The notes: a model not told the origin generated them from the sequence alone. A stretch of 64,000 nucleotides of DNA from Paramarasmius palmivorus (GCA_037176845.1 JAYKXP010000161.1:32902-96901); one strand, 5' to 3'. Shown: positions 23,000 to 34,592, counted from the stretch's first letter. Numbers and translations: made by a program.

Positions 23000-24660
23000 A
23001 TGCTCCTGATATATGCTCTTGCGAGGCCCATTGCCTCTAGCCTCTCCTCTAATGACTCTGCGCCCTTCGACCAAACCAGCGAATGCACAGATATCAACGG
23101 CTGTCGTACCATCGCTGAAATTATTTGGAGTTGCCTCTCTGTCGTTTTTATTTGTACGTGGGTAGCCATCCATCCAAACATTCCGACAGTCGATGCACAT
23201 TGGGCAGCAGTGATCTATCAGAACGTTGAGTTGATGGTCATCGCGCTTCTTGCGCCAGAGATTTTGATCTTGTGGGCAATCAAGCAAAGAGAGAAGGCGA
23301 AGGCGATTCGAGAGAAGTTTAAGGGTGCGGAACCTCTTTGAGGTAAAAAGCTTTGGCTAACTCTAGCCTCTCAGATTACGGCTGGGGAATGTCGCATGGG
23401 TTTTTCGTCGTCATGGGAGGTTTAGCGCTCTATGACGGCGATAAGTTCTGCGGGTATATATGGGATAGCGACAGGCACTACGACGAGGATGGGAGACCGT
23501 ATGATGGCCAGACGGAAGGATTCTGGGATGAGATCAAGAGACACCATAAGAAATATCAAGACCCCATTGGAGACATGCACTGCCAGGCAGCTCAGGTGAT
23601 TGTATAGTATTCATTACGTGGAATCGCTGTGGTAATCGGGTCTTCCAGTCTTTGCCACCTCAGAGAGCCCTTGAGGAGGAAAGCCTATTATTTGCGCGAA
23701 ACTCATCTTCCAACACACAGGCACAAGTTGCCCCCGAACCCGAGCCTGCGACCATTCTTGAATTCCTCCTTGCCAAAGGTTATATCACCCTCACTGAAGA
23801 CGAGATCAAGGACAAGAGCCACGCCGATTCTATCACCAAATCGATCGCCGTCATCCAAACCATCTGGTTTATCCTCCAGGTCATCGCTCGCGCTCTTGGA
23901 AGGTCTGGCCATCACAGAACTTGAAATCATCACTATTGGCTTTGCACTTCTTAACTTCGGCACGTACTTCCTGTGGTGGAATAAACCTCTTCGCGTCAGA
24001 CACCCCGTTCGGGTGTATTGGAGGCATAGTGAGAGGTCAAGGAGGCGAGGGGATGCTGATGATCGGAAGCAAAGGATGTGGAGGACGTGCTGGGGGGGAG
24101 GTAGTGCCGTTCTCAAATATATCTGTGCCAGTCGCTTCACTGGCATCCCTGCTAGAGCCCCTGACACCATACCTGCCCAGATTTTACTTCTTCCACTTTG
24201 GATCGCATTGCACATTGTTTTCGTATGCGACAGAATCATTGGAGATAATGACAGCGGGGAGCTGGCAATGCCGATCTCCTCAAGGTTAGAAAATGACCCA
24301 CTCATCCCTTTCTTCATTATCTACGGAATCACAACTCTCTTTGGCGCCATCCACTGCATCCCATGGTTTTTTCAATTTCCGACTTATACCGAGCAGCTGC
24401 TTTGGCGTATCTCGGCTGCTACAATTGCAGCTTCACCCATCGCGGCGGCATTTTGGAATTATTATGCGATGAAGCTTATAGATGATGCTGAACCAAAGGC
24501 GTTGGACCTGATAGTGAGGATCTTTATGATAATTTTTTCCCTTGCATACACCGCTCTCCGTATCACTCTCATTGTCATTGCATTCACGGCACTCCGACAT
24601 CTTCCCTCAAGTGCATACAAAACGGTTCAGTGGACGACTTTCTTCCCACACATCGGGTGA
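23000..24660 (+). pseudogene. A5: WNKP-family membrane protein gene with one frameshift
   Basis: The exons are 23000-23324, 23375-23595 and 23649-24660, with the family's splice phases. Exon 1 carries NGCRTIAEIIWSC and an HPNIP; exon 2 carries SHGFFVVMGGLALYD; exon 3 carries TEDEIKD, WWNKPL, IHCIPWFF, TEQLLWRISA and the terminal FFPHIG. One extra base within cttggaagg (23894-23902), where the family has the equivalent of cttgaagg, shifts the frame between QVIARA and GLAITEL. The rest is open. A 3' UTR intron (24666-24718, GC donor) follows six bases after the stop. This is either a recent pseudogene or a sequence error. Confidence 0.8.
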
Positions 24661-24718
24661 CTTTGGCATGTGTAACTTTTTAAATCAACGAACAAGCTGT
24701 TTAATATACTCTTCACAG

Positions 24719-25382
24719 GTTCCAGCGTTCTGTCGATTCTTTGAAATATCCTAGTCTCGAGAGTCCAGGCTGATAACGCTACCTGACGAGCGCAAGCGAT
24801 GTGGTAGTATGTAGCCATATCCATGCAGCGTTCTCTCCATTTTCTTTGCATCTTGCTGTCCATTTACGTATATCTCTGTACGTCAGCTGTCATTTTCCTA
24901 TCTCCTCAATACGCCATTCATCTATGCGGATAGTCGTTCACTGCTCCGGCGCTAAATGGGTTGAGAAGTACGCCAAATGATCTACGATACATTGTTAATG
25001 ATTTAATGAGAGTTACGCTGTTGCCATGAAGTACTTGTATGGGACATAATCTGGACCATTTCTCGCCATGGGTCCTAGCACTAAGGTTGCATTCGAGGAT
25101 TCGGCGAATGGTGCTTATGTTCGATGGATATTGAAAGTGGCTCGACAAAGGAATGTAACTAATACATGTGAACTTGTGAATCCGACGCAGAGACAGCTAG
25201 TGATGGTGTTATTTGAAAACCAGGACAGCAAAAGGAACAGTAGACCAAGTGCATGATTATATACATATGCAGACTTGAATCATGATCGACACAAAATGCA
25301 GGAACGAGATAGCGTGGATATTACACAGATCGACAAAAACCTGTAAGCTACGAAGAGGGATATTAGCCAGACAGTTCGTTGG
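24719..25382. other. spacer between convergent A5 and A6
   Basis: This contains both 3' UTRs. No further gene was seen. Confidence 0.4.
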
Positions 25383-25410
25383 TTAAGTAAATGAAGTAGA
25401 TATACCTAAA

Positions 25411-27048
25411 TCATCCAGTGTGGGGCATGAAAGTTGTCCACTGGACAGTTTGATATGCACTGGGAGAGAGGTCTCGCAGTGACGTGAATGCGATGACGAT
25501 GAGGGTGACGCGAAAGATGGTGGAGGCAAAGGAAAGGACAACCAGCAAGATCTTAATGGTATCGTGCATCCACGATGGCATGAATATTGCCAATTTCTTG
25601 GTATACCCGTGCAAGACCCCCATCGCAACCGCAACAGCTGATATACGCCAAAGCAACTGTTCGGATCAGTCGGGGATTGAAAAACCCAGGGGATGCAGTG
25701 TTTGACAACAAAGAGAGCTGCGATTAAGTAGATGGCAATGTAGAGGTGGAAAGCGTTGTTCTCTAATCGAGAGGAGATCGGGATTGCTAAATTGCTGTCG
25801 TCTTCGTCTTCGAGGATTTGATTGCATACGCTGATGATGTGTAATGGAATCCATAGCGGAAGGAACAGAAGGCGGGTGAATATGCTGCGAGGGCGTTTTC
25901 TGAAGATTTCAAGGGCATAGATATAGTCCATAATCGCACCAGGCCCCTCCGAGCACGTACTCCAAATGGCTCCCTTTCTTCCCTCAGTAACACCTCTCAT
26001 TATCTTGTCCCTCTGTCTCCAATACACCCGAACAGGATACCGAACCATGAGTGGCTTATTCCACCACAAAAGGTAGGTACCGAAGTTGAGAATGGCGAAG
26101 CCAATGGTGACGATTTCGAGTTCGGTGATAGCTAGGCCCTTGGCTGCGCGCGCGATGACTTGGAAGATGAACCACGCCGTTTGAGTGACGGCGATGGATT
26201 TGGCGATGGGATTGGCGTGAGTTTTGTCTTCGATTTCGTCTTCGGTAACGGTGATATATCCTTTGGCAAGGAGAAATTCGAGAAGAGTTGTGGCTTCTTT
26301 GGAGGAAGAGGGATGTGGATGACTCTCCAAAGGCGAACATGCTGAATCCTTCTCATTGCTTTCATTCTAGATAAACAAGATAATTATAAACAGGGCCTCG
26401 GACGAATACGAGATAGGCAATGTACCGTGTTGTCAAGCTTTCGATGCTTTTCATGATAGGCCTTGATTTCTTGGAAGTAGGCTTCAGCGTATCCCTCATA
26501 TGTAGAATAGCCCTCTCTGCGTCGATCCCTGTCCCAGAGATATCCGCAAAACTTCTCCCCATCATATAACGCGAAGCCTCCCATGATAACGAAGAAACCA
26601 TGCGTGGTACCCCATCCATAATCTAAGAGGAAAAAATTAGCTAGGGAGCTGGCAATCCAAATGGACACGCACCCTTAAACTTCTCTCGAATCGCTTTTGC
26701 AGACTCCCGTTGTCTCACCGCCCACAACATCATAAACTCGGGCGCAAGGAGAGAAATGATCATCAATTCCACGTTTTGGTAAGCCAGGACTACCGGATGC
26801 CATCGGACCCCACTCCACTGACGCCTTTTGACATCAAAAGTCTCCACAAGCGGAACGTTTAGATGAGTGGCGACCCAGGTACAGCTGAAGATCAACGAGA
26901 GGCAGCTCCCTAAAATTCCCGTGGTAGTGCGACATCTATTGATATCGATACATTCACTGGCAATAGGATCGAAGGACGTGGAGTGGTTAGCAGAACCGGC
27001 GGAGAGGCTAGAGGCGATGGACTTGGCAAGACCGTATAGTCGGAGCAT
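25411..27048 (-). pseudogene. A6: WNKP-family membrane protein gene with one frameshift
   Basis: The exons are 27048-26673, 26622-26426 and 26367-25411. The exon 1 signature is partly eroded: ILGSC instead of IIWSC, and THLNVP instead of IHPNIP. Exon 2 (THGFFVIMGGFALY) and the first half of exon 3 (TEDEIED, LLWWNKPL) are normal. Near 25665 one base is missing where sisters read THTEQLLW, so the reading frame leaves the family and stops at 25383; the old frame resumes as LLWRISAVAVA and ends MPHTG at 25411. Signature erosion plus frameshift suggests real loss of constraint. It is divergent from CAP1, 515 bases away. Confidence 0.8.
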
Positions 27049-27065
27049 TGTGAAAGAAGACGCTA

Positions 27066-27142
27066 GAGTCTCGAGTTCTTTATCTGTAGAGGACACGCAT
27101 TGAACATGCCCAGTCCTAGTGTCGTACACGCCGGCGTCTAAC
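27066..27142 (-). promoter_or_regulatory. conserved WNKP upstream element (A6)
   Basis: Read on the minus strand, gttagACGCCGGCGTgtac, gacactagg and ctctacagATAAAGAA precede the A6 ATG by 20-90 bases. The arrangement is the same as before A4 and A7. Confidence 0.55.
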
Positions 27143-27513
27143 CGTCACCGTGACAGAAGGGCATAACTGAAAACGAGGCAGCGGCGTGAATAACTGCGAG
27201 CATGTCAATGCCTATGCTGAGAGGGTCTGATCAAAAGTGTTCTTTGATCGGATGTGGCCGTGAGAAGTATGGGATGAGCCCGTGATCACCCCCAGACCCA
27301 AATCGAATCTATATTTGGATTATAGAAAACGCTCATCTACCGGTGCATCCTAGCCTTTCAAGTTAGGGCGAGAACGAGAGCGTCTAGCCTTAAGCTTCGA
27401 ATCAGCGGAGAGCCTTACATCCCGTTCAAGTTGCTTATTATCTACTACCCAAACGCGAGTGCGAGCATCATGCACATCGCAACGCCCGTTCGGATTCTGA
27501 TGGAAGAGATTTC

Positions 27514-27524
27514 AGCATAAAAGC
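27514..27524 (+). promoter_or_regulatory. possible TATA-like box of CAP1
   Basis: gcATAAAAGc lies about 40-50 bases before the CAP1 ATG, at the same spacing as the clearer TATAAAAGGG before CAP2. Confidence 0.35.
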
Positions 27525-27563
27525 ACCATTGAAAAGCATATCCCATACCTATACACATCACCA

Positions 27564-29881
27564 ATGCGCCTCAGTTTCACAGCACTCTTCACCACCGTCT
27601 ACCTCATAGCAATCACAAACGCTTCAGCAACGCCGGAAGAGTGGCTCACCTTGCACAACGGCTTCCGGGCAAAGTACCACGCCAGACCACTTGAATGGCA
27701 TGATACGCTAGCTTCTTACGCCCAATCCTGGGCCGATAAATGCGTGTTTGAGCATTCATACAGCAAGATTGGGGAATATAGTATTGGGGGTAAGTGACAT
27801 GACGAGTAATACCTAATTGCTGAACCTTTCAGGTTCAGCTGTAGTCGTCAGGTCTTTTTTCCGCCAGTTTGACAATAAGTACAAACATCCGTATTTGGAT
27901 GCTTTTCTGTTTTTGGTGATGCTTTCCCATCCCATATTTGGCTGCCCTTCCTTTTGTTTTTCTCGGTCTTTGCTTTCCACATCTCTCGCAGCAACAGTCC
28001 CCACAGTTTTTCTTAGCAGCTCTTTCGTCTCTTTCTCCCATTCTTCTTCGCTGGTCTCAAGGGTTATAGATTCGTATTCCAGGTCCGGTGAGTTTAGTTT
28101 TAGCTCTAATCAAAGGTCTGGTTTTGACTTTCTTTTCAGATGCATGGCCATCCGCTTCAGTACTTCGGTACCCTCACTACTACCAGCTTTGTCCGGTAAC
28201 GCATGTCCTCCCTCCTCTCATAATCCTGTATATTCGAATCAGGCTGCACGGTTTGTACCACAATCACAATCTTCTCTTTCACATGACCGTTCTGTTGGTG
28301 CTCGCACCTTTGTCGATATCATCGCCTTGAAGCTCGCTTTATGGAAGTGTCTGGAAACCCTCTGAATATTTGCGATCAGCTTACTGGTGCAGTACTATGT
28401 GTCTGGTTTCGGACCAGGATGCTCGTGTCGCCGGTGTTTCCCCAATACTAACTACTAACTCTTGGCTCGTGCATACTATGAGTCGTGCCTCGTGCTTTAT
28501 CTCTACCCAGGCCTTGGTCAATGCTCCTTGTCCGCTGTAGATGCTGACCCACGACTTGGCAAATTCTCGAAACGCTGACAATCGACACTGGACAGACCCA
28601 AATCAACCTTTTCAACTGACTTTCCTATACTCCTTCCTCAGTTGTTCGCGAGTTCATTGAGAGTACTGGTGATGCCGCCATGAAACGGTACAAATGTTGC
28701 GGGCGTCAATAAAGCCTGGCCGACGTGAAGCTATATCAGGAAACGTTGCAAATCTTGGAGGTCCTTCTCAAACACCTTCGTCGTTAGTACCGAGTCAAAT
28801 TCTAGTTATCAAATATCGAACCCGTCTAATTATCGAGGTCGATGCCAGGGGAAACCGCTCATCTTCTTCGCTATTTCACGAGACCCGATTTGTCAAGAAG
28901 TACACCGTCTCGCTGTGTGTTGCACCACAAAGTGCTGTGTACATTGCGTTGCAAGCTCGTAATGTGCATATTCTTTCTGAGCCCAGCTCCGATTAAGTAG
29001 ATATAGTTTGGCTAGTGTAGTTCTAATATACTGGGCGTTTGAGACGAATGCGTCAGGTTACTGTTTGTAAGGTTCAGCTCCCGCCTCGAAGAGGCCCAAC
29101 CTCTGTGATAGTAAGATAGAGGACTTTCGCAATCCACGTCATCACGTGTTGGTTTAGCGCCGACATTGCTACGCTTGAAATGATTCGAAAACGTGCAAAA
29201 ACACAACCATGGCACACAAAATCGATAAACGGACTCCGAGCGTCCCTTCCAATAGGTAATCTTGAGTTTTTCTCGGAGCCAGATTTCGGGAATATGGTGT
29301 TGTCGAATTGTTTTTGGATTTTTGGACTTAGCAGAAGGCAAACACGTGATGACGTGGATTGCGAAAGTCCTCTATCTTATAATGCTGAAACTCACTGAAA
29401 AGTACGTAGAGAATCTCGCAATCGGACATTCCTTGGACTTTCGTTCTGCTTTCGATTTTTGGGCTAAGGAAGCTGGTGAGTAGCATACCAATTTCATTGA
29501 TCCTATTCTCGACTCAAGGCATACTCAGAATTATACAACCCCAAGAATCCACTCAGTTCCCAGTCGGGACATTTCACGCAACTCGTTTGGAAGGCTACAA
29601 AGTCCGTTGGATGTGCGACGGTGGATTGTTCGGGTTCAGAGTATCATGCTTGTGAGTATTTCCCTGCGGGAAATCATCCCGGTGAATTTGCGTGCGTGGT
29701 ATTCATTCGTCGTAGCCTGTCGCTTTACTGACATTCTTGAATGTCCAGCGAAGGTGTGTGTCTCATCCTTTCGAGTTATAAACTGACTCAAGAGGCACTT
29801 GAAGAGCGATACCCGTTCGATAAGAGGAGCGCCGTGCCGTGTAATCTGAGCTTTTTTTCGACCAACCAAATTCAGATGTAA
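27564..29881 (+). CDS. CAP1: secreted CAP/PR-1-family protein
   Basis: The exons are 27564-27789, 29410-29475, 29529-29691 and 29749-29881 (about 195 residues). Residues 1-20 form a signal peptide. The CAP domain follows: a LHNGFRAKYHA start, W-DTLASYAQSWAD, FEHS, then ENLAIG, a GHFTQLVWKATKSVGC block, and CEYFPAG near the end. CAP proteins are secreted and in fungi include sterol- and lipid-binding members. Exon phases (1, 1, 2) match CAP2 exactly, which supports the joins. Intron 1 is 1620 nt against about 60 in CAP2, so it has been invaded. The last exon is longer than in CAP2 because the equivalent stop is missing, giving about 40 unrelated residues. Splicing over the large intron is unproven. 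Confidence 0.7.
27790..29409 (+). repeat. inserted sequence enlarging CAP1 intron 1
   Basis: The gtaagt donor and the gtag acceptor of the original intron are kept, but about 1.55 kb of extra sequence lies between them. Its last part contains the inverted-repeat element at 29112-29379. The remainder (about 27830-29100) has a 182-codon ORF of no recognised family and is of unknown origin. Confidence 0.6.
29112..29379. mobile_element. short non-autonomous element with 39-bp perfect terminal inverted repeats
   Basis: Positions 29112-29150 are the exact reverse complement of 29341-29379. The arms begin TAAGATAGAGGACTTTCGCA and the interior is about 190 bases with no coding capacity. If the outer TA is the duplicated target, the arms begin AGATAGAGGA, which fits a Tc1/mariner-like MITE; this is inferred. 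It sits inside CAP1 intron 1. Confidence 0.8.
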
Positions 29882-30150
29882 ATGATACCCGCTTTGGGTT
29901 CGGAACAGAACTACTAGTACGTTGGTGATACTCGAGCTCAAACCTAAAACAATCAGGGTGACAAGATCCCTACCCAAACGTTTAGCCTAATAGTACGCAC
30001 AATGAGATGAGAAAGAGTGGGATAAGACTTGGTAAGAAAAACTTTGGATTCCTGTCAAGGTCGAGTCCGACGTATGACGAACACAGCAGTCAGTGCTAGA
30101 ATCCGGATAACCAGTATTCATCTCAGGCGTTAAGCGATAAAACCTCCGTC
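29882..30150. other. CAP1 downstream flank
   Basis: No further gene was seen. Confidence 0.3.
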
Positions 30151-30154
30151 GTGG

Positions 30155-30430
30155 GCTTGATTCGGTGTTTGTTAGGACAAGCAGAGAGTCGGCAATGATG
30201 ACAGAGATTAAATGTCTAGACGTCGTGGGAAACGACGTTGACGACGGGTCTCAAACCATAACCATGTCTTCTTGAACTTCCTCTTTATCCCCATTCTTCC
30301 TTTTTAACTACGAGTCAAATTGCACAGCACGTCATTCAAATCGGTTACAAACTCCAAGGAGAATGCACCCAAAGGGTTTGTTTCTGAGCCACGATACGTC
30401 CACCTCTCTTTCTTCATCCATGACTCTCGC
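30155..30430 (+). repeat. dispersed repeats (AAGAAG/GACGTC copy b and another)
   Basis: Positions 30160-30310 match 33510-33720, sharing gattcggtgtttg, gacaagca-agag, gacgtcgtg-gaaacgatgt-like and ctcgaacc-like blocks. Positions 30350-30430 match 20840-20930. Confidence 0.5.
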
Positions 30431-31040
30431 TCACGGTCACATGAGTACGTCTAAGACTTATTCTTCGACATGCACCATGATCTTTCCTTTATACCATCCC
30501 TACCGTCAGCTTTGCCTTGGGACTTGCGCATAATTCGTTAGATCTCCAAGCACACTTAAGCAATGTCGTCTGACATCTTTGCGCCTGAGCGTCGTCCTTT
30601 TGGTTCTCTTGCTGAGTATGCAGCTTGTGTTATAGTCCAACTATTACTGGAGCTACTCTCAGGCATCGGGTATGTTGATCTCTTCTCTCATGTGACAAGT
30701 CGTTACCGAAGCTCACGTCAATCTACCCGGCTGTCCCGTAGTGATGGCTCTGACTTTTGACACAGGAAGTGTTAGTGACCCAAGGCCTCGGGGAACGGGA
30801 TTTCGGGAAATATATATTGATCCATTGAAAGCTCTGAGGACATTGGAACGACTGCAAAAACAAGATAACAAAGAAAATGATAACCGAGGTGCACGAAGGT
30901 ATACATAGAAGATCGAAAGCAAACCCATGTAAGTTAACAAGATAGCATGAAGGTGACAACAGATCAACAAGAAGCTGAACCTAAGAAGAGTAAATTAGGT
31001 AGACAGTTCATTTGCCGAGTGAAAGAAATACGTACTTGAA
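30431..31040. other. no gene recognised
   Basis: This includes the A7 3' UTR. Its conserved post-stop intron and following gttcagcttcttgttgatctg-like block are visible near 30960-31035. Confidence 0.4.
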
Positions 31041-32745
31041 TCATCCAATGTGAGGGAAGAAAGTCGTCCACTGGACAGTTTGATATGCGCTCGGTGAGAG
31101 ATCTCGGAGTGAAGTGAATGCTATGACGATGAGGGTTGCGCGGAAAACGGCATATGCGAGGGAAAGGATATACATAAGGATGATCACTAAGAAGTCCACC
31201 AAGCCTAGATCATTTTCATCAAAAACCTTTTTCCAATACCCATGCAAAATCCCCATTACAACAGGCGCAACTGCAACTGCAACAGCCGATATACGCCAAA
31301 GTAGTTGTTCGGTATGAGTCGGGAATTGGAACACCCATGGAATGCAGTGAATGACGCCGAAGAGCGCTGCGATTCCATACACAATGACGTAAAGGCGGAG
31401 CGGGTCTTTGTCTAAGCTGGACGAGATTGGAATATCTAGGATGCTCTCGTCGATGTCTCGGAGGATTTGGTCGCCTACGCTTAAGATGTGCACTGGAATC
31501 CATAGCGGAAGGAGTAGGAGCCTGATGAATATGTTATCAGGGCTGTCGAAGATACCAAAAAAGTCGATGGCATAGATGTAGTTCGCAATTGCACCAGCAC
31601 CCTCGCAGCATGTCCTCCAAATCCCTTCATTTTCCCCACGGAGATTCCCTCGCCCTAATCTTTGTCTCTGCCTCCAATACACCCTGACAGGATGACCAAC
31701 CCGAAGGGGCTTGTTCCACCACAGGAAATAAGTCCCGAAGTTAAGGATGGCGAAAGCAACTGTAATAATTTCAAGCTCTGTGACAGCTAGACCTTCAGAT
31801 GCACGAGCAATGACCTGGATGATGAACCAGGTAGTTTGGAGAACGGCGATTGATTTAGTGATGATGTCGGCGTGGCTTCTGTCCTTGATCTCATCCTCGG
31901 TGAGGGAGATGTAGCCTTGATCAACGAGGAACTCGAGAACGGTCGAGGGCTCGGGAGAGAGGACTGACAATGCAACTTCCTGGGGAGCTGTTGCTGGTTC
32001 AGTGGCTTTGAATGGAACTGTCAACAGGGTTTCCTCCTCAGGTAGCGTCGGTTCCATAAATGATTGTGAGTCCTTCTCGCTGTCACGAAACTAGGAGATC
32101 CAGTGAGCAAGACTCGATGTGATCAATAGAACACGGTTACCTGATCGTCCTGTGTGTTTTCAGGGGATCTCTTACGGTGTCTCTTGATCTCATCCCAGAC
32201 TTCCTCGGCGTGACCCTCATATGGCCTCTCATGCTCGTCATAGTGTCGATTCCTATCCCATAAATACCCACAGAATTTATTGCCGTCATATAGCGCAAAG
32301 CCTCCCATAACGACGAGAAAACCATGTGAAATTCCCCAACCGTAATCTTATAGATTAGAATTAGCCATGGCACTGCTAATGGAAGTGAATACGTACCCTT
32401 GAATTTATCTCGAATCAGCTTCGCCTGCTCCCTCTGTCTCATCGCCCACAAGATCATAAACTCGGGCGCCAGAAGCGCAACAACCATCAATTCAATTTTT
32501 GCGTAGACCGCAGCTGCCGGATGCCATCGACGCCCACTCCATTTCTTTTCTCCGACATCGAACTTCTCCACAAGTGGAACATTTGGGTGGATTGCAACCC
32601 ATGTGCAGATAAAGATCACAGAGAGACAGCTCCAGAGGATTCCGGTGGTGGTACGACATCCATTAATGTCGGTGCATTTTCCGGTGATGGGATCAAGGAA
32701 TGTAGAGTTGCTGCTGGAGGCGGCAGAGGGATCTAAGAGGAACAT
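31041..32745 (-). CDS. A7: multi-pass membrane protein, WNKP family, intact
   Basis: The exons are 32745-32397, 32346-32141 and 32090-31041, giving 534 residues. Approximate layout: DPITGKC and NGCRTTTGILWSC at 19-40 entering TM1 (36-52), HPNVP at 53-57, TM2 84-102, SHGF-VMGGFALYDG in exon 2, a TEDEIKD amphipathic helix near 249, TM3/TM4 ending in WWNKPL near 309-314, then TM5 (LLLLPLWI), TM6 (IHCIPWVF), TM7 (LLWRISAVAVAVAP) and TM8 (FRATLIVIAF), ending QWTTFFPHIG. There is no signal peptide. Upstream in-frame codons to 32901 are open, but the ATG at 32745 matches the sister starts. Function is unknown; I infer a polytopic membrane protein. This is one of only two undamaged copies. Confidence 0.85.
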
Positions 32746-32759
32746 CGATGGAGAAAGGG

Positions 32760-32850
32760 ATTTGGAATCCAAAAGCTTCCATTTTTTATCTGTAAAGGGC
32801 CTCGTGTTGTACACGCCGGCGTCTACTTTGACAGTCAGAATAGAAGGAAT
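32760..32850 (-). promoter_or_regulatory. conserved WNKP upstream element (A7)
   Basis: On the minus strand the blocks are ttctattctgactgtcaa, gtagACGCCGGCGTgtac, aacacgagg and tttacagATAAAAAA, ending about 30 bases before the A7 ATG. The first block is shared with A1. Confidence 0.55.
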
Positions 32851-32905
32851 GACATTGCATTCAGTGCAGTATCGGCGCATCTTAGAAGATAAACATGACA
32901 ATTAG

Positions 32906-33505
32906 CGTGTAATTGAAGTGTTTGAAAGGATCTGATTATGCAAAGCGTGTTGAAGCAGTCGGACTTTGCATTTTTTGGTCTGCAGGTAGTGGATCGCTAT
33001 ATGTCCTCTCCTTGTATCGCTCACGTGTTGTATAATCCCGGCTATGTAGAGAAGGAAAGAAGATTGAGTTCCTGAAAAGACCCCATGGTCACGGGTTCAC
33101 ACCACGGGCGCGGATGAACGAACCCTTTCTAGACGCTGGTATCCATTTAAGGATGAAAGGCGTAATGTTATAATCACTCTCACCCAAGCCCCATTCAATG
33201 TATTTCCTCTATCGTTTTGGCTCTTCTCGCCTCCTCCGACAACTCTGTTAGTGGAACGAGCGGTGAACATATCAAGATGCAGTCTCAAGTCAGTCGCTTG
33301 GAATCCTCAAACCAACTCTTAGCGTCTTACAGCCACGAATTCCTCGTTTTCTCTTCAATATGCTAAAGCCTACGCCCTGAACCCACACATGTGTCTGATG
33401 ATTGATCAAGTCCTGTTTTTCAAACCCATCAAACGATATTTATGTAAAGGAAGGTGTAAACTTTGAGAATATATCATGGGTAAGATGTCATACCTTTGGT
33501 ACCAA
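32906..33505. other. no gene recognised
   Basis: This is the upstream flank of A7. No ORF over 63 codons with support was seen. Confidence 0.35.
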
Positions 33506-33509
33506 TACC

Positions 33510-33770
33510 ACTGTGATTCGGTGTTTGCTATGACAAGCACAGAGCCCAGGGACGGTTACGGAGATCAAATATGCAGATCCCGAGTGAGCTTGGTATTAAG
33601 GAAAGAGATCAACCAGCCAGGTCAGTCGTGGTGTGAAAAGAAGAAGCGCTGCTGACGTCGTGAGAAACGATGTCAACCACGGGTTGATCGTTGATCTCGA
33701 ACCACGTCTTCTTCCTCTTTATCTCCCTTCAGGTTTCTTTTGCACCGTTGTTCCTCTCGTTCTTGGGTTG
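33510..33770 (+). repeat. dispersed repeat AAGAAG/GACGTC, copy c
   Basis: This is the longest copy of the repeat seen at 4645-4790 and 30160-30310. It includes the gtgattcggtgtttgc, gtgtgaaaagaagaag, gctgacgtcgtg and gttgatctcgaacc blocks and a pyrimidine-rich end. Confidence 0.55.
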
Positions 33771-34007
33771 TTTAACCTAGAATACCTCGAGATTTCGAAG
33801 CGATGGTGTCAAGTCGTCGCTTGGTCGAGTGAAGAAAAGAAGCGAGAAAGTGATGGGAGGAGAGGCGAAAAGGGAAGAGAGAAAGACAGAAAGAGAGAAA
33901 GAAAAAGATCATAGCGTATCAACACAAAGTCCGAGTCATTAGCAACGAACACGAATACACAAACCCAAAGCACTTTCCGGACTAACTGGCCATCGTGAGA
34001 TGCAGTT

Positions 34008-34104
34008 GGGGGTATAGCTCAGCTGGGAGAGCAGCAGACTGAAGTTAGCCACTCTAAACCCAAGCTCGTTCTGAAGGTCCCGCGTTCGATCCGCGGTACC
34101 CCCA
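34008..34104 (+). tRNA. tRNA-Phe(GAA), with intron
   Basis: The acceptor GGGGGTA pairs with TACCCCC, the discriminator is A, the D arm is GCTC/GAGC and the T arm is CCGCG/CGCGG with TTCGATC. The anticodon loop CTGAAG gives anticodon GAA, and a 24-nt intron follows position 37. The anticodon stem has one mismatch at its top pair, shared by all copies. A T5 run lies about 25 bases downstream. Confidence 0.95.
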
Positions 34105-34495
34105 CCTGTGATCACTCCATATCTGTCTTTTTGTGCCTATTGAGTCAGGAATCCTGGCTGAGAAGATGTGAGTGCGATATGTAACCAGTACAGGATTTCT
34201 ATATCTCCGTTCAAGTAAAAGTGAGCTTTGATTTCGAGTCACGACTGTTTCTTCTGCCTGTTATCATCAAGAACCTCAGGCTCCCTGGGCACGTGTGTGA
34301 CACTGAAAAAACCAATCGTCGGGGAGAAATGTGATTGCTCTTGTCTCTGCCGTTGACCAACACAGACTTGGAGTCATCGAACCCAACACCACGTTACGGT
34401 TTTTCTTCACGTCAAACGCCTGGTGAATACCTTCATTCATCTGAGTCCCATACCGACTGATCTGATGTGTAGGGTGCCTTGTGATTGGGGTTATT

Positions 34496-34592
34496 GGGGA
34501 TATAGCTCAGCTGGGAGAGCAGCAGACTGAAGTCAGCCACTCTAAACCCAAGGTCGTTCTGAAGGTCCCGCGTTCGATCCGCGGTATCCCCA
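34496..34592 (+). tRNA. tRNA-Phe(GAA), with intron
   Basis: This is the same tRNA with acceptor GGGGATA pairing with TATCCCC. The base pair at position 5/68 is A-T instead of G-C, a compensated change. Its 24-nt intron is almost identical to that of the copy at 34008. A T7 terminator lies near 34612. Confidence 0.95.

Noticed and set aside
23703..24317. 204-codon minus-strand ORF
   Set aside because: It is antisense to A5 exon 3 and is explained by the codon pattern of that gene.
27817..28365. 182-codon ORF in CAP1 intron 1
   Set aside because: Composition and lack of motifs do not support a protein. It is more likely part of inserted repeat DNA.
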